DNA from: UBA10205 sp964373815
Lineage (GTDB): Archaea; Iainarchaeota; Iainarchaeia; Iainarchaeales; Iainarchaeaceae
NCBI GenBank assembly: GCA_964373815.1
Contig: CAYJWI010000014.1
Location: 1 to 31,635 of the forward strand
Direction of reading: 5' to 3'
DNA: 31,635 nt
Under the pieces are notes generated by a model that saw only the letters and a program-made list of their open reading frames with translations, made no database searches and had not been told where the DNA came from. This document shows positions 6,755 to 15,481 of the stretch, piece after piece (the stretch's first letter is position 1; every line of letters begins with the position of its first letter). The position numbers and the translations under genes were made by a program.

Positions 6755-7702
6755 TCATCTGTCCAAATGGGTTTTTTTCCTGAAACCTATTTTTTGCATG
6801 AACAGCCAGTTCTGGGCTGATGGGATAACAACATAGCCGTCCGCCCTTTTCTTTGCGGCCAAACCGTTTTCTTTCAGCACTTCAACTATAAAATCATTAA
6901 CTTCCCCAGAGCCGTGGCGAATCGAAATTATTTTTGTGCTTGCGGGCCCAGAAATTCTAACAGAACCAATACTGTCATAAAGAGCCTGGGCAAAAGCGAT
7001 TCTTTCTCCTGCTGACTTCAGGAAGGCGGTTGCGCTCCCCCTCTTCTGCAGGGCTAGCTTTGCAGCGCTGTTCATGTTTCGGAATTCCCTTGGCACCCTC
7101 TTGCCATACAATGTAAGTTCGTTGAATAGTTGTATTATGTTCTTCGAACCTATGTCAACTATGAAATCATCCCCCTTTTGAACAACCTTTGTCTTTATGC
7201 CGGTGGCTGACTCAAGCATTCTGCTGAAATGCTCGGCAAAGCCCTTGTCCCTTACACAAAGATTGAGCCTGCCCTGCTTGGAATCCAATGAAACATAATT
7301 CCTTGAAACATCCCCCATCATTGCCCCCAGGACATAGGCAAACGGCGTAGCCCTTTCAGGCGTGATTGCCAATGGCTTTCTTCTACCAACCATTTTTTTG
7401 CTCCAAAGCATGGACACGTGCTTAGGGAGTTTTTTTCCTAAAACCCATGTTTTTGCGGTATTTCTGGAAACCCCTGCCGATTTTCCGGCAAGTTCAAAGC
7501 TTTGTGTTTCATTGTAAGCATTGACGGCCTTTTCAAGCTTCTCGAAATCCCTGCGCTGTGCATTAATCTTTCCCCTCAATGCGGAGGGCTTTTGGCCAAG
7601 CCACGCCTCCCTTGCGGCCATGGCTTTCCTTGCATCGCGCAGTGAAACAACCTTTCCCGTACCGGGTATTGTTACATGCCTATGCAAGTTGTAACGCGGC
7701 AT
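6755..7702 (-). CDS. HTH protein with degenerate LAGLIDADG-like domain, abutting tRNA-Leu
   Basis: A 315-residue protein. Residues about 55-95 (SFELAGKSAGVSRNTAKTW) look like a helix-turn-helix. Residues 122-132 (AYVLGAMMGDV) match a first LAGLIDADG helix with the acidic residue kept (D131). Residues 237-248 (FAQALYDSIGSV) resemble the second helix, but the position of the catalytic acid is isoleucine. The spacing of about 115 residues between the two motifs suits a monomeric LAGLIDADG protein. The stop codon (6755-6757) lies 2 bases past the 3' end of the convergent intron-containing tRNA-Leu. Loss of one acid suggests a domesticated DNA- or RNA-binding protein (regulator or maturase) rather than an active nuclease. 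A TATA element at about 7722-7733 precedes the ATG. Domain call is moderate. Confidence 0.72.
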   Translation of the reverse strand: MPRYNLHRHVTIPGTGKVVSLRDARKAMAAREAWLGQKPSALRGKINAQRRDFEKLEKAVNAYNETQSFELAGKSAGVSRNTAKTWVLGKKLPKHVSMLWSKKMVGRRKPLAITPERATPFAYVLGAMMGDVSRNYVSLDSKQGRLNLCVRDKGFAEHFSRMLESATGIKTKVVQKGDDFIVDIGSKNIIQLFNELTLYGKRVPREFRNMNSAAKLALQKRGSATAFLKSAGERIAFAQALYDSIGSVRISGPASTKIISIRHGSGEVNDFIVEVLKENGLAAKKRADGYVVIPSAQNWLFMQKIGFRKKTHLDR

Positions 7703-7779
7703 GAAAACTAGTTTGGTAAATGAAATATTTAATACTACCTTCCATCATTCGTATTTCGTGACTTAATTGGAGGGATTGC
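7703..7779. promoter_or_regulatory. Divergent promoter region, LAGLIDADG-like gene / geranylgeranyl reductase
   Basis: An AAATATTTAATA core at about 7722-7733 can act as a TATA box in both directions. It lies about 25 bases before the minus-strand ATG (leaderless) and about 50 bases before the plus-strand ATG. The plus gene has a strong Shine-Dalgarno GGAGGG at about 7769-7774, so that transcript probably has a leader. Confidence 0.55.
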
Positions 7780-9000
7780 ATGGCTTATGATGTCATTGTC
7801 TCCGGCGCGGGGCCTGCGGGCTCCACCTGCGCGCTCTTCCTTGCAAGAGGCGGCCTGCGGGTGCTGCTGCTCGAAAAGGGGAAGTTCCCGCGCGACAAGG
7901 TCTGCGCCGACAACAAGACCTGGCTCTGCCTTGACATAGTATCGGAGCTCGGGCTCTGGAAGGAATTTAGCAGGCTGAAAAAACAGCCTATAAAGGGCGT
8001 GCTCGTGGCATCGCCTTCGGGCAACGATTTTTTCACCCCGCTGCTCGAATCCGACGTGAAGGAAAAAGGCCCGTGGTATAATGTGCGCAGGCTGCTCTTT
8101 GACAACATGCTCGCACAGGCCTGCAGGAAGGAGAAGAAAATAAAATTCCGGGAAAAGTGCGCCGTGCTCGAGCCGATAAGGGAAAATGGCGCGGTTGTGG
8201 GCGTAAAGTTTTTCAATGAAAAAGGGAAAAAAGAAGAGGCATTTGCAAAAGTCGTGGCCGCCGCGGACGGCAGCGAAAGCCCCATAGCGAATGGCCTCGG
8301 CCTTGAGACAAAAGTTAAGGGGCGGTATGCGATGAACGCGAGGGCGTATTATGAAAATGTTTCAGGCCCTATGGATAGGTGCGAACTCTACTACCTGAAG
8401 GGTATATGCCCGGGCTATTTCTGGATTTTTCCAGTGGACAGGAAAACGTGCAACGTCGGCATCGGGATGAGGGTTGAGGACATTGAAAAGCGGAAGGTAA
8501 AGCTGCACAAAAAACTCGAAGAAATTGTGCACAACGAAAGGTTTTCAGCAAGGTTTGCGAAGGCGAAAAAAGTGGGCGAAGTGCGGGAGTGGGGGCTTAG
8601 CGTTCTTGGCAGCCGCAGGCCCTGCAGCGGGCCTGGGTTTGTTCTTTGCGGGGATGCGGGGACTTTTGCAATGACCTTTAGCGGCGAAGGCGTGGGGCCC
8701 GCGATGCGCTCGGGAAAAATAGCAGCAAGGGCGATACTGCGCGCTTTTGTGAGGGGTGATTTCAGCGCCCGAAGCATGAAAGAATACGATGAAATGCTCT
8801 GGGAAGTCCTCAAGCCGGAAATGCAGGGTTTCGGGTTCCTCGAGTTCCTCATCCTGCATGAAAAGCTTTTCGACTTCGTTGCAAAAAAAGCAGGGGGGAA
8901 CCCGAGCCTTGTTGAAATAAGCTCGAGGATGCAGCGCGACTATTCCGTGGCGAAAGAATTCCTCAGGCCCGGAACAATACTAAAGCTGCTCTTCAACTGA
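7780..9000 (+). CDS. Geranylgeranyl reductase family FAD-dependent oxidoreductase
   Basis: A 406-residue flavoprotein of the family that saturates prenyl chains, in archaea chiefly those of membrane ether lipids. The dinucleotide-binding motif GAGPAGS is at residues 9-15, followed by VLLLEKGKFPRDKVCADN, where the family's conserved cysteine follows FPR-x-K. The second FAD motif LCGDAGTFAMTFSGEGVGPA is near residue 290. SD GGAGGG precedes the ATG. The residues after the cysteine (ADNKTW) differ from the CGG or CGD seen in many members, so the exact substrate is uncertain: archaeal lipid reductase or another prenyl/aromatic flavoenzyme. It is convergent with the downstream lipoprotein gene (24-base gap). 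Confidence 0.85.
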   Translation: MAYDVIVSGAGPAGSTCALFLARGGLRVLLLEKGKFPRDKVCADNKTWLCLDIVSELGLWKEFSRLKKQPIKGVLVASPSGNDFFTPLLESDVKEKGPWYNVRRLLFDNMLAQACRKEKKIKFREKCAVLEPIRENGAVVGVKFFNEKGKKEEAFAKVVAAADGSESPIANGLGLETKVKGRYAMNARAYYENVSGPMDRCELYYLKGICPGYFWIFPVDRKTCNVGIGMRVEDIEKRKVKLHKKLEEIVHNERFSARFAKAKKVGEVREWGLSVLGSRRPCSGPGFVLCGDAGTFAMTFSGEGVGPAMRSGKIAARAILRAFVRGDFSARSMKEYDEMLWEVLKPEMQGFGFLEFLILHEKLFDFVAKKAGGNPSLVEISSRMQRDYSVAKEFLRPGTILKLLFN

Positions 9001-9024
9001 GCGCATTTTCCGCTTTTTGAAACA

Positions 9025-10281
9025 TTATGTGGCTTGCGTGGGCACCAGCTCTTCCAATTTTTCTATTATGCTGGCGGCATCCGCAAGTTTTTCGTGCTCG
9101 CACTCGGAGCCTATTCCGGCCACGGTTTTGGATTTGCTGCCTATTGAAACCTCGAGGGTTTTGGTTGGCGCATCCGCAATGCATTGCCGAGTGTCTTCCT
9201 CTGTCAGGGTGAAGTAATTGCTGGAGAGTATGAACTCCGCAATTTCCCGCAGCTTTTGCTTATCCGCATCTGAAAGAATCCTTGTTTCAGTGGTTGTATT
9301 CCCATCATCGGTTTCGCTGTTATACGTGGATGTTTCTATTGTGACCCATCCGGAGCTCTCAATTGTCGTTGAAACAGTTTTGGGGTTCACCGCAAAGCCC
9401 GGCACGTCGGTTTTTTTTATCGTAATCTCGCTCGTGTTTGTATCAGCGCTTGCTTGCGGGCAGGGGGCGAACTGGCAGAACGGCGCCTGCCTTCCCACCC
9501 CGCTTCCGTCAGGGCAGAGCTTTGCCTCCTCCGTGCAGGCGACTCCTTCAATCTTTTTCCACCCCATTGCTTCCATTTTACCTGAATTCGAGGAATCCAC
9601 GAGCACCGCTATCTCATCCCCTCGCGGGCAGGAGCATGACATGCACACAATCTCGCTCACTTGCCTTGAGGCATAATCGTAAGCAGTTATATCGTATTTG
9701 ATTTCCAGCCAAGCTGAAACAACAGACTTTTCGCTTGAATGGTTAAATGTCTTTTCCATTGCCCCTTCAGGCAAATTGGAGTCTCTTTCCGCTAACCATT
9801 GTTCCCATTCGTTTGTCCCGCACTGCTTTGGCTCGAAGGAGAGCCATTTCTTTTCTCCAGAAGTACCCTGAGAATTGGCACTCTTAGTAACAATTAGTGT
9901 TGCTGTTTTTTCTTGCGGGTCTACTGAAACAAGCCTGATTTCATAGCCGTTGACATCAGCTCTGTCCCTTGTCCTCTCCCCAATATAGAGCTGCTGTTTT
10001 GAGCCGTCTAAATCAATTGTAAGATTTGCACCAAGTTCCCCTTCCCAGACGCACACAACCCCTTCCTTGCACCTCGAGTCTGCGATTGAATCAAGCGTGA
10101 CTGTAATATAGGTTTTTGGATTGAGCCCTTCTGGATAGAGCCCTTGGTTTATTGCACTTTCTTTTTCATAGTATGTCTGAGGCTCCCCATAAGTAATTCT
10201 ATTAGCGTCTACATAGACTTTTTCCTCCAGGCACCCGAATATGAATGCCGAGATTACCAGCAGGGCGATGATTTTTTTCAT
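9025..10281 (-). CDS. Secreted multi-domain lipoprotein
   Basis: The chosen start (ATG at 10281) gives 418 residues beginning MKKIIALLVISAFIFGC, a lipoprotein signal with lipobox FGC, so the protein is probably membrane-anchored outside the cell. TTTAAAAG at about 10300-10308 is a TATA box for a leaderless transcript and excludes the upstream TTG at 10320. An N-terminal domain contains DSRCKEGVVCVWEGE, a cysteine pattern seen in small secreted domains. The middle contains CMSCSCPRGDE and then the Cys-rich segment LCPDGSGVGRQAPFCQFAPCP, a motif recurrent in exported proteins. The C-terminal 130 residues look like an independent domain (ILSDADKQKLREIAEFILSS) of the kind found in uncharacterised secreted proteins. 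The function is not known. Confidence 0.82.
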   Translation of the reverse strand: MKKIIALLVISAFIFGCLEEKVYVDANRITYGEPQTYYEKESAINQGLYPEGLNPKTYITVTLDSIADSRCKEGVVCVWEGELGANLTIDLDGSKQQLYIGERTRDRADVNGYEIRLVSVDPQEKTATLIVTKSANSQGTSGEKKWLSFEPKQCGTNEWEQWLAERDSNLPEGAMEKTFNHSSEKSVVSAWLEIKYDITAYDYASRQVSEIVCMSCSCPRGDEIAVLVDSSNSGKMEAMGWKKIEGVACTEEAKLCPDGSGVGRQAPFCQFAPCPQASADTNTSEITIKKTDVPGFAVNPKTVSTTIESSGWVTIETSTYNSETDDGNTTTETRILSDADKQKLREIAEFILSSNYFTLTEEDTRQCIADAPTKTLEVSIGSKSKTVAGIGSECEHEKLADAASIIEKLEELVPTQAT

Positions 10282-10415
10282 GCTAATATTGGGGTTGTTG
10301 CTTTTAAAGCACTTTTCCATATCGTTAGCAATTCCCCTAACCCCCGGTTTTGCCGATTCGGGGCCCTACTTCAAAAGGCTTGGCCGCTGCTTCAACAACC
10401 CAAAAACCCAGCACT

Positions 10416-13052
10416 TTAGGCCGGTAGGCTCTCATGCCTCGCCGCCGGCTTTGGGAGTATGATTTTGGTGGCGGTTATGCCGGCAAAGTATGCGGCTATC
10501 CCGCCAAGTCCTATCACTGCCCAGTCCTCGAACCCAAGCGCAACCGTGTTGAAAAGCCCTGAAACAGGCGTGTAGAGGACTGCAAGCTGGAGCCCGATTG
10601 AGAGCAAAAGCGCGCCCACCATCCACTTGTTGGAGAACATGCCCGTATTTTCCTGCTTCCTTATCACGACAATCCTTATGAACTCGTAGACCACGAGGCA
10701 GGTGAACACCATTGTCTGCGCAAGCGCAAGGCCTTTTGGAAGGTAATAAAAGAAAATTGCGAGAATTATTGCAGTAAGGCTGATGCCCACCACAAGGAAA
10801 AGTTTCCCGAGTTCCTTGCCTATTATCTCCTCATTCCTCTTGCGCGGGGGCTCCTTCATTATCCCCATCCTCGGCTCATCCGCCCCGAGCGCAAGCGCGG
10901 GCAGGCCGTCGGTCAGCAGGTTTATCCAGAGCAGCTGCACCGCGGTTATAGAAAGGTACCCTGCAAGCGAGGCAACGAACACTATCAAAACCTCCGCGAT
11001 GTTGCACGAAACAAGGTAGTTCACGAACTTTTGTATGTTGTCGAAAACACCCCTTCCCTGCCTTATGGCTTCGATTATTGTCGCGAAATTGTCATCGAGG
11101 AGCACGATGTCGCTCGCTTCCTTCGAAACATCGCTGCCGCGGATGCCCATTGCAATTCCCACATCAGCCTGCTTTAGTGCGGGCGCGTCATTCACCCCAT
11201 CGCCGGTCATGGCCACGCTGTGGCCTTTTTCCTTCAGCACTTTCAGCACCATGAATTTCTGCTGCGGGCTCACCCTCGCAAAAATGTCATATTCAAAAAC
11301 AGCTTTGGCAAAACCGCTTTCGGAAAGCTTTGAAAGCTCCTTCCCGTCAATCACTTTGCCGGTAAACCCTATTTGTTCGCCTATTGCCTTTGCAGTAAGC
11401 AGGTTATCCCCCGTAAGGAGGACAATCCTTATGCCTGCCTCTTTTGCGGTTTTGATCGCGCCTGCAACCTCCGGCCTTGGCGGGTCTATCATCCCCTGCA
11501 GCCCGAGGAAAACGAGGTTTTTTTCGCAATCCACTTTTTGGTTCTTCATTTCCTTGTACGCAAACGCAAGGACCCGAAGTGCCTTTGAAGCCATTGTGTT
11601 GTTCGCTGCAAGTATTCCCCGTTTCTCTGCCGGCCCGAGCTTTTTTATCCTGCCGCCAGAAATTATGTGCGTGCAGGATTCGATTATCACTTCAGGTGCG
11701 CCTTTCGCGTAGGAAATTTGCTTTCCGCCCTTTTCCACAACAACCGTCATCCGCTTTGTCTCCGAGGAAAACGGCACCGCGCTCACCCTGCTCATCCCTT
11801 TTGCCGCAAACCCTGCCTTCAGTGCGCTAACGCAGAGGGCTATTTCAGTCGGGTCGCCGTTGAAATTTTCCCCGCCCTCCCCCTGCATTATCGTGTCATT
11901 GCATGCAATCCCGCAGAGCAAGAGTTCCTGCAGCTCCTCTGTGCCAGCCTTCTTTTTGCCGAGCATGAATTCGCCCTTGATGCCCCTTCCCGTGCCGGTA
12001 ACGCTGTAAACTTTTCCGTTGCAAAAAACTTCCTGCACCGTCATGCTGTTTTCGGTAAGGGTCCCTGTCTTGTCCGTGCAGATGACATCAACCGAGCCGA
12101 GGTTCTCTATCACAGGCAACCTGCGCACAAGGCTGTTGCGCTTTAGCATCTTGCGCGTCGAAATCGCGAGCGAAATCGTGACAACCGCAGGAAGGCCTTC
12201 GGGGATTGCCGCAACCGCGACGCTTATCGAAATTATTATGGCGTCTATAAGGTCTGCTTCATGGAATCCCAGAAGTGTCACTCCGATGATGATTACCAGC
12301 GCAATTATGCCCACGCTTATTTTTTTGCTGAGCTCCCCTATTTCAGTGTGAAACCTAGTGGGCTCCTCCTCTATGCTCTCAAGTGTTGTTGCAATTTTCC
12401 CGACTTCGGTGTTTTTCCCTGTTTCGGCCACAACCGCTTTCGCGCTCCCGCGCACGAGCAGCGTGTTCATGAAAACCATGTTCTTCCTTTCAGGAAGGAT
12501 TGCATCGCCGGCAAGCGTGTCAGGCTTTTTCCCGCTGGGCGCGCTCTCGCCCGTGAGTATGGACTCGTCAAAGCGCGATTCAGCCGATTCGAGTATGCGG
12601 CAATCCGCAGGGACTTTGGCGCCTTCGCGCAGGACTATAATGTCCCCCGGCACAAGCTCTTCTGAATTTATTTCAACAGCGAGGCCGTCCCTTATCACCA
12701 GCGCTTTGGGCGCGCCCATTTTTTTGAGCGCCGCAATGCTCCTCTCAGCGTTGTAGTTCTGGACAAAGCCGAAAATGCCGTTCGCGATCACGATTGCGAG
12801 TATGAGCAGGCCGTCGATGCCTTTTCCGAAGAGGAAGGAAACCAATGAGGCGAATATCAGTATGAGCACCAGCGGGCTTGTGAACTGCTCCAAAAGGAGA
12901 GCGAGCACCGAGATTTTTTTTCCGGATTCGATTGTATTCCTTCCGTACTTCGCAAGCCGCTCCAATGCTTCTTTGGAAGAGAGCCCTTTTTCAGGGTCAG
13001 AGCCAAGCTCCTTGAGCGCTTCTTTCCCGGAAAGTGAATGCCACTGGCCCAT
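10416..13052 (-). CDS. Ca2+-transporting P-type ATPase (P2A-like)
   Basis: An 878-residue ion pump in the cytoplasmic membrane. N-terminal cation-ATPase domain, TGES-type actuator loop (ILTGESAPSG), phosphorylation motif CTDKTGTLT (aspartate near residue 327 from this start), nucleotide-binding KGAPE, and hinge MTGDGVNDAPALKQADVGIAMG are all present. Membrane-helix residues match SERCA-type Ca2+ pumps: AAIPEGLPAV in M4, CNIAEV in M5, and NLLTDGLPALALG in M6, holding the N, T and D of the Ca2+ sites. I chose the ATG at 13052 because AAGGGG lies 7 bases upstream; an ATG at 13058 and a TTG at 13070 are alternatives. It is divergent from pirin. Ca2+ or Mn2+ is the likely substrate; the direction is probably export. 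Confidence 0.95.
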   Translation of the reverse strand: MGQWHSLSGKEALKELGSDPEKGLSSKEALERLAKYGRNTIESGKKISVLALLLEQFTSPLVLILIFASLVSFLFGKGIDGLLILAIVIANGIFGFVQNYNAERSIAALKKMGAPKALVIRDGLAVEINSEELVPGDIIVLREGAKVPADCRILESAESRFDESILTGESAPSGKKPDTLAGDAILPERKNMVFMNTLLVRGSAKAVVAETGKNTEVGKIATTLESIEEEPTRFHTEIGELSKKISVGIIALVIIIGVTLLGFHEADLIDAIIISISVAVAAIPEGLPAVVTISLAISTRKMLKRNSLVRRLPVIENLGSVDVICTDKTGTLTENSMTVQEVFCNGKVYSVTGTGRGIKGEFMLGKKKAGTEELQELLLCGIACNDTIMQGEGGENFNGDPTEIALCVSALKAGFAAKGMSRVSAVPFSSETKRMTVVVEKGGKQISYAKGAPEVIIESCTHIISGGRIKKLGPAEKRGILAANNTMASKALRVLAFAYKEMKNQKVDCEKNLVFLGLQGMIDPPRPEVAGAIKTAKEAGIRIVLLTGDNLLTAKAIGEQIGFTGKVIDGKELSKLSESGFAKAVFEYDIFARVSPQQKFMVLKVLKEKGHSVAMTGDGVNDAPALKQADVGIAMGIRGSDVSKEASDIVLLDDNFATIIEAIRQGRGVFDNIQKFVNYLVSCNIAEVLIVFVASLAGYLSITAVQLLWINLLTDGLPALALGADEPRMGIMKEPPRKRNEEIIGKELGKLFLVVGISLTAIILAIFFYYLPKGLALAQTMVFTCLVVYEFIRIVVIRKQENTGMFSNKWMVGALLLSIGLQLAVLYTPVSGLFNTVALGFEDWAVIGLGGIAAYFAGITATKIILPKPAARHESLPA

Positions 13053-13100
13053 TTTCATGCCCCTTACCAAAGCTTGTTTCCCGTAAAATTAAGCGTTTCA

Positions 13101-13130
13101 CGTATATATAGATGCGGTTATAAAAACCGC
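13101..13130. promoter_or_regulatory. Divergent TATA boxes with an inverted repeat around the pirin promoter
   Basis: CGTATATATA (13101-13110) and GGTTATAAAAACC lie between the Ca2+-ATPase and pirin genes. The second is inside a perfect inverted repeat, GCGGTT-ATAAA-AACCGC (13114-13130), centred on the TATA box about 25 bases before the pirin ATG. Such placement would let a dimeric regulator block TBP binding. Regulation is inferred. Confidence 0.55.
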
Positions 13131-13146
13131 GCAGCAGAACCCTTTC

Positions 13147-13857
13147 ATGCCAATCAAAATCCACAAGTCAGGTGAGCGCGGGTCTTCCGACCTTGGCTGG
13201 GTGCAGAGCAGGTTCAGCTTCAGCTTCGCGGATTATTACAATCCTGAAAGGATGGGCTTTGGGGCATTGCGCGTGCTCAATGATGACGTCATTTCCCCTG
13301 ATTCAGGCTTCGATACGCACCCGCATTCCAACATGGAAATTGTCACAACCCCTCTCAAGGGCGAACTTGAGCACAAGGACAGCATGGGAAATAGCGGGAC
13401 AATCCATGAAGGCGAGCTGCAGCGCATGTCGGCAGGGACTGGCATATTGCACTCGGAGCGCAACCCCTCAAAAACGGTTCCTGCGGAGCTTTTGCAGATA
13501 TGGGTTCTCCCTAAGAAAATGAATATCACGCCTAGCTATGAACAGAAAAAGTTTTCCGAAAAAGAAATGCAAAATGTTTTGCTTACCGTTGTTTGCGGAG
13601 AAAAGAAAAAAGGCACGCTTTCGATAAACCAGGATGCGGTTTTCCTTCTCGGCTCCTTTTCCAAAGGAAGGGGTGCTCCGTACTCCGTTTCAGGGAAAAA
13701 CAAGGGCGTATTCATTTTCGTCATTGAAGGCAAAGTGGAAGTTTTGGGGGAGGCGCTCTCCCGCAGGGATTGCGCTGAAATAAGGGGCGAGAAAAAAATA
13801 AAGCTGAATGCTATAGAAAAATCAAAAGTGCTTGTAATAGAAGTGCCGCTCCAATGA
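13147..13857 (+). CDS. Pirin family protein (bicupin)
   Basis: A 236-residue cupin protein of the pirin/YhhW type. The metal ligands of the N-terminal cupin are all present: H58 and H60 in FDTHPHSNMEIV, H102 and E104 in GILHSERN. The surrounding GELQRMSAGTGI stretch is the pirin signature. The C-terminal cupin (about 140-236) lacks a metal set, as usual. Some family members act as quercetin dioxygenases, others as redox-sensing cofactors; neither can be chosen here. The transcript is probably leaderless because TTATAAAAA is about 25 bases ahead of the ATG. No signal peptide, so cytoplasmic. Confidence 0.94.
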   Translation: MPIKIHKSGERGSSDLGWVQSRFSFSFADYYNPERMGFGALRVLNDDVISPDSGFDTHPHSNMEIVTTPLKGELEHKDSMGNSGTIHEGELQRMSAGTGILHSERNPSKTVPAELLQIWVLPKKMNITPSYEQKKFSEKEMQNVLLTVVCGEKKKGTLSINQDAVFLLGSFSKGRGAPYSVSGKNKGVFIFVIEGKVEVLGEALSRRDCAEIRGEKKIKLNAIEKSKVLVIEVPLQ

Positions 13858-13945
13858 ACTGTTTTTGAAATTTTTCTCCACCAAATAAAACCCTTTTTTC
13901 CAGCTTGGGCAAATCCTTATTAAGAAGGTCCAGTTCCATTTATGC

Positions 13946-14350
13946 ATGCTTGCCGAAATGGAGCTTGTAACGCGGCTCGTTATTGCCGTAGTGATTGGCG
14001 CCCTCATAGGCTTTGAGAGGGAGAAGGACGGCAACCCCGCGGGCTTCCGCACGCATATTCTCATATGTGTCGGCGCAACACTTTTCACCATACTTTCATT
14101 TGAGTTCACCGGCGCGAGCGACCCTTCGAGAATCGCGGCGGGCATTGTCACAGGGATAGGTTTTCTCGGCGCTGGCGCGATTTTCAAGGAAGATGACAGG
14201 GTCAGGGGACTCACAACTGCTGCAGACCTCTGGGTTCTCGCCGCAATAGGGCTTGCGATAGGGATTGGCTATTATGCCGCCGCAATCGCGACGGCAATCA
14301 TTGTGCTTGCCGCGCTCATCCTGAAGAGGATAAGGTTCGCAAAGCTCTGA
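13946..14350 (+). CDS. MgtC/SapB family membrane protein
   Basis: A 134-residue inner-membrane protein with four hydrophobic helices, equal to the MgtC core without the C-terminal cytoplasmic ACT-like domain. Family marks are IGALIGFEREKDGNPAGFRTHILICVGA in the first half (two pieces: IGFEREK and RTHILICVGATLF) and GIGFLGAGAIF followed by GLTTAADLWVLAAIG. MgtC proteins affect growth at low Mg2+ and membrane potential; the biochemical role is debated. It follows pirin by 88 bases on the same strand and is part of a run of cation-related membrane proteins. Confidence 0.93.
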   Translation: MLAEMELVTRLVIAVVIGALIGFEREKDGNPAGFRTHILICVGATLFTILSFEFTGASDPSRIAAGIVTGIGFLGAGAIFKEDDRVRGLTTAADLWVLAAIGLAIGIGYYAAAIATAIIVLAALILKRIRFAKL

Positions 14351-14477
14351 AGAACGATAACCGCTTTTGCCTTTTTGGTGCCGGATTTCCCATATGCTCT
14401 TTTTCTCTAGCCACCAAGACTTGTTTTCTCCAACGGTTTCCCACTTGGTTTAAATTATCTTTTGCCCTGCATAGTTC

Positions 14478-15272
14478 ATGCCTTCTTCTAGGGTTGAGAG
14501 CGCAAGGAAAGCTTTTTCTTCAAGCGACCCCGAAGCCTCGAAAAAAGTCCACAGCCACGAAGCCTTTGACAATGACCACCACAACGGCGGGGCGAGGGAA
14601 TATGTCGGCGAAATGGTCTACGGCGCGCTCGACGGGATCGTGACCACTTTTGCTGTTGTCGCGGGCTCCGCGGGCGCTGGATTCGGCCCCGGGATTATAG
14701 TCGTGCTCGGTTTTGCGAACCTGCTCGCTGACGGCCTTTCGATGGCCGCAGGAGCCTACCTTTCAATGAAATCCGGCCAGTCATACTACAAGGCCGAGAG
14801 GGCCCGCGAGGAATGGGAAGTGGAAAATTACCCAGAAGGGGAGAGGGAGGAGATAAGGCAGATTTATTCCCGCAAGGGGTTTGCCGGAAAAAAGCTCGAA
14901 GCGCTGGTAGAACTAATCACTTCCAAAAAAAGCGTCTGGGTCGACACAATGATGTCCGAGGAGCTCGGCCTTGTGCCTGAACAGAAGAACCCTCTCAAGG
15001 CTGGACTCTTCACTTACCTCGCGTTCGTGGTTGCAGGGCTTGTACCGGTGCTGGTGTTCGTTGTTTCGCTCTTCAGCCCGCTCAAGGCGTCCATTGCATT
15101 CCCGCTCTCATTCCTGCTTACATTTGCAACCATTTTCCTGGTGGGTTCGCTGCGCTCGCTTGTGATTGCAAAAACATGGCTTGAGGCGGGGCTTGAGATG
15201 CTCCTCATAGGCGGCCTTACCGCGGTTATTTCCTATGGCATAGGCGCGTTCCTCGGAGGGCTCGTGCTTTAG
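14478..15272 (+). CDS. VIT1/CCC1 family Fe2+/Mn2+ transporter
   Basis: A 264-residue protein with about five membrane helices. The N-terminal block YGALDGIVTTFAVVAGSAGA and the second helix FANLLADGLSMAAGAYLSMK are characteristic of VIT1/CCC1 transporters, which move Fe2+ or Mn2+ out of the cytoplasm. The acidic amphipathic region between helices 2 and 3 (residues about 100-160, EEWEVENYPEGEREEI) matches the metal-binding helices of the family. The 45-residue N-terminus is polar (HSHEAFDNDHHNGG) and could also bind metal. TTTAAATTATC about 25 bases before the ATG suggests a leaderless start. Substrate among divalent cations is inferred. Confidence 0.93.
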   Translation: MPSSRVESARKAFSSSDPEASKKVHSHEAFDNDHHNGGAREYVGEMVYGALDGIVTTFAVVAGSAGAGFGPGIIVVLGFANLLADGLSMAAGAYLSMKSGQSYYKAERAREEWEVENYPEGEREEIRQIYSRKGFAGKKLEALVELITSKKSVWVDTMMSEELGLVPEQKNPLKAGLFTYLAFVVAGLVPVLVFVVSLFSPLKASIAFPLSFLLTFATIFLVGSLRSLVIAKTWLEAGLEMLLIGGLTAVISYGIGAFLGGLVL

Positions 15273-15370
15273 CGGAAATCCCCGTATTCCTCGACGAGGC
15301 GCATCATGCGCTCCTCGTAACTCTCATCCTTCTTCCTTCCACCTTTCCTTTCCATCTGGACTTGGTCCAT
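15269..15370 (-). CDS. Candidate 33-residue charged small protein
   Basis: An ATG at 15370 opens 33 codons ending TAA at 15271-15269, overlapping the last bases of the convergent VIT1 gene. The start is preceded by GAGGTGG at good SD spacing, the main reason to take it seriously. The product begins MDQVQMERKGG and ends RLVEEYGDFR. It is highly charged (Lys/Arg and Glu/Asp) and probably a single amphipathic helix. No family recognised. It may be a real microprotein or a chance frame. Confidence 0.45.
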   Translation of the reverse strand: MDQVQMERKGGRKKDESYEERMMRLVEEYGDFR

Positions 15371-15481
15371 GAAAAACCACCTCGGACATATCTGTGCGCT
15401 GGGCAAGAAATAGTTTTGGGAGCGCCCGGTTCAGTGCCGGTGCGGGGCGGATTTTTGGCTTTGCTTTTTTTCGGGGCAAAG

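Noticed and set aside
10282..10415. Hairpin CCCCG/CGGGG downstream of the Ca2+-ATPase as a terminator
   Set aside because: Stem is only 5 bp with a 12-base loop and no T-run on the coding strand.
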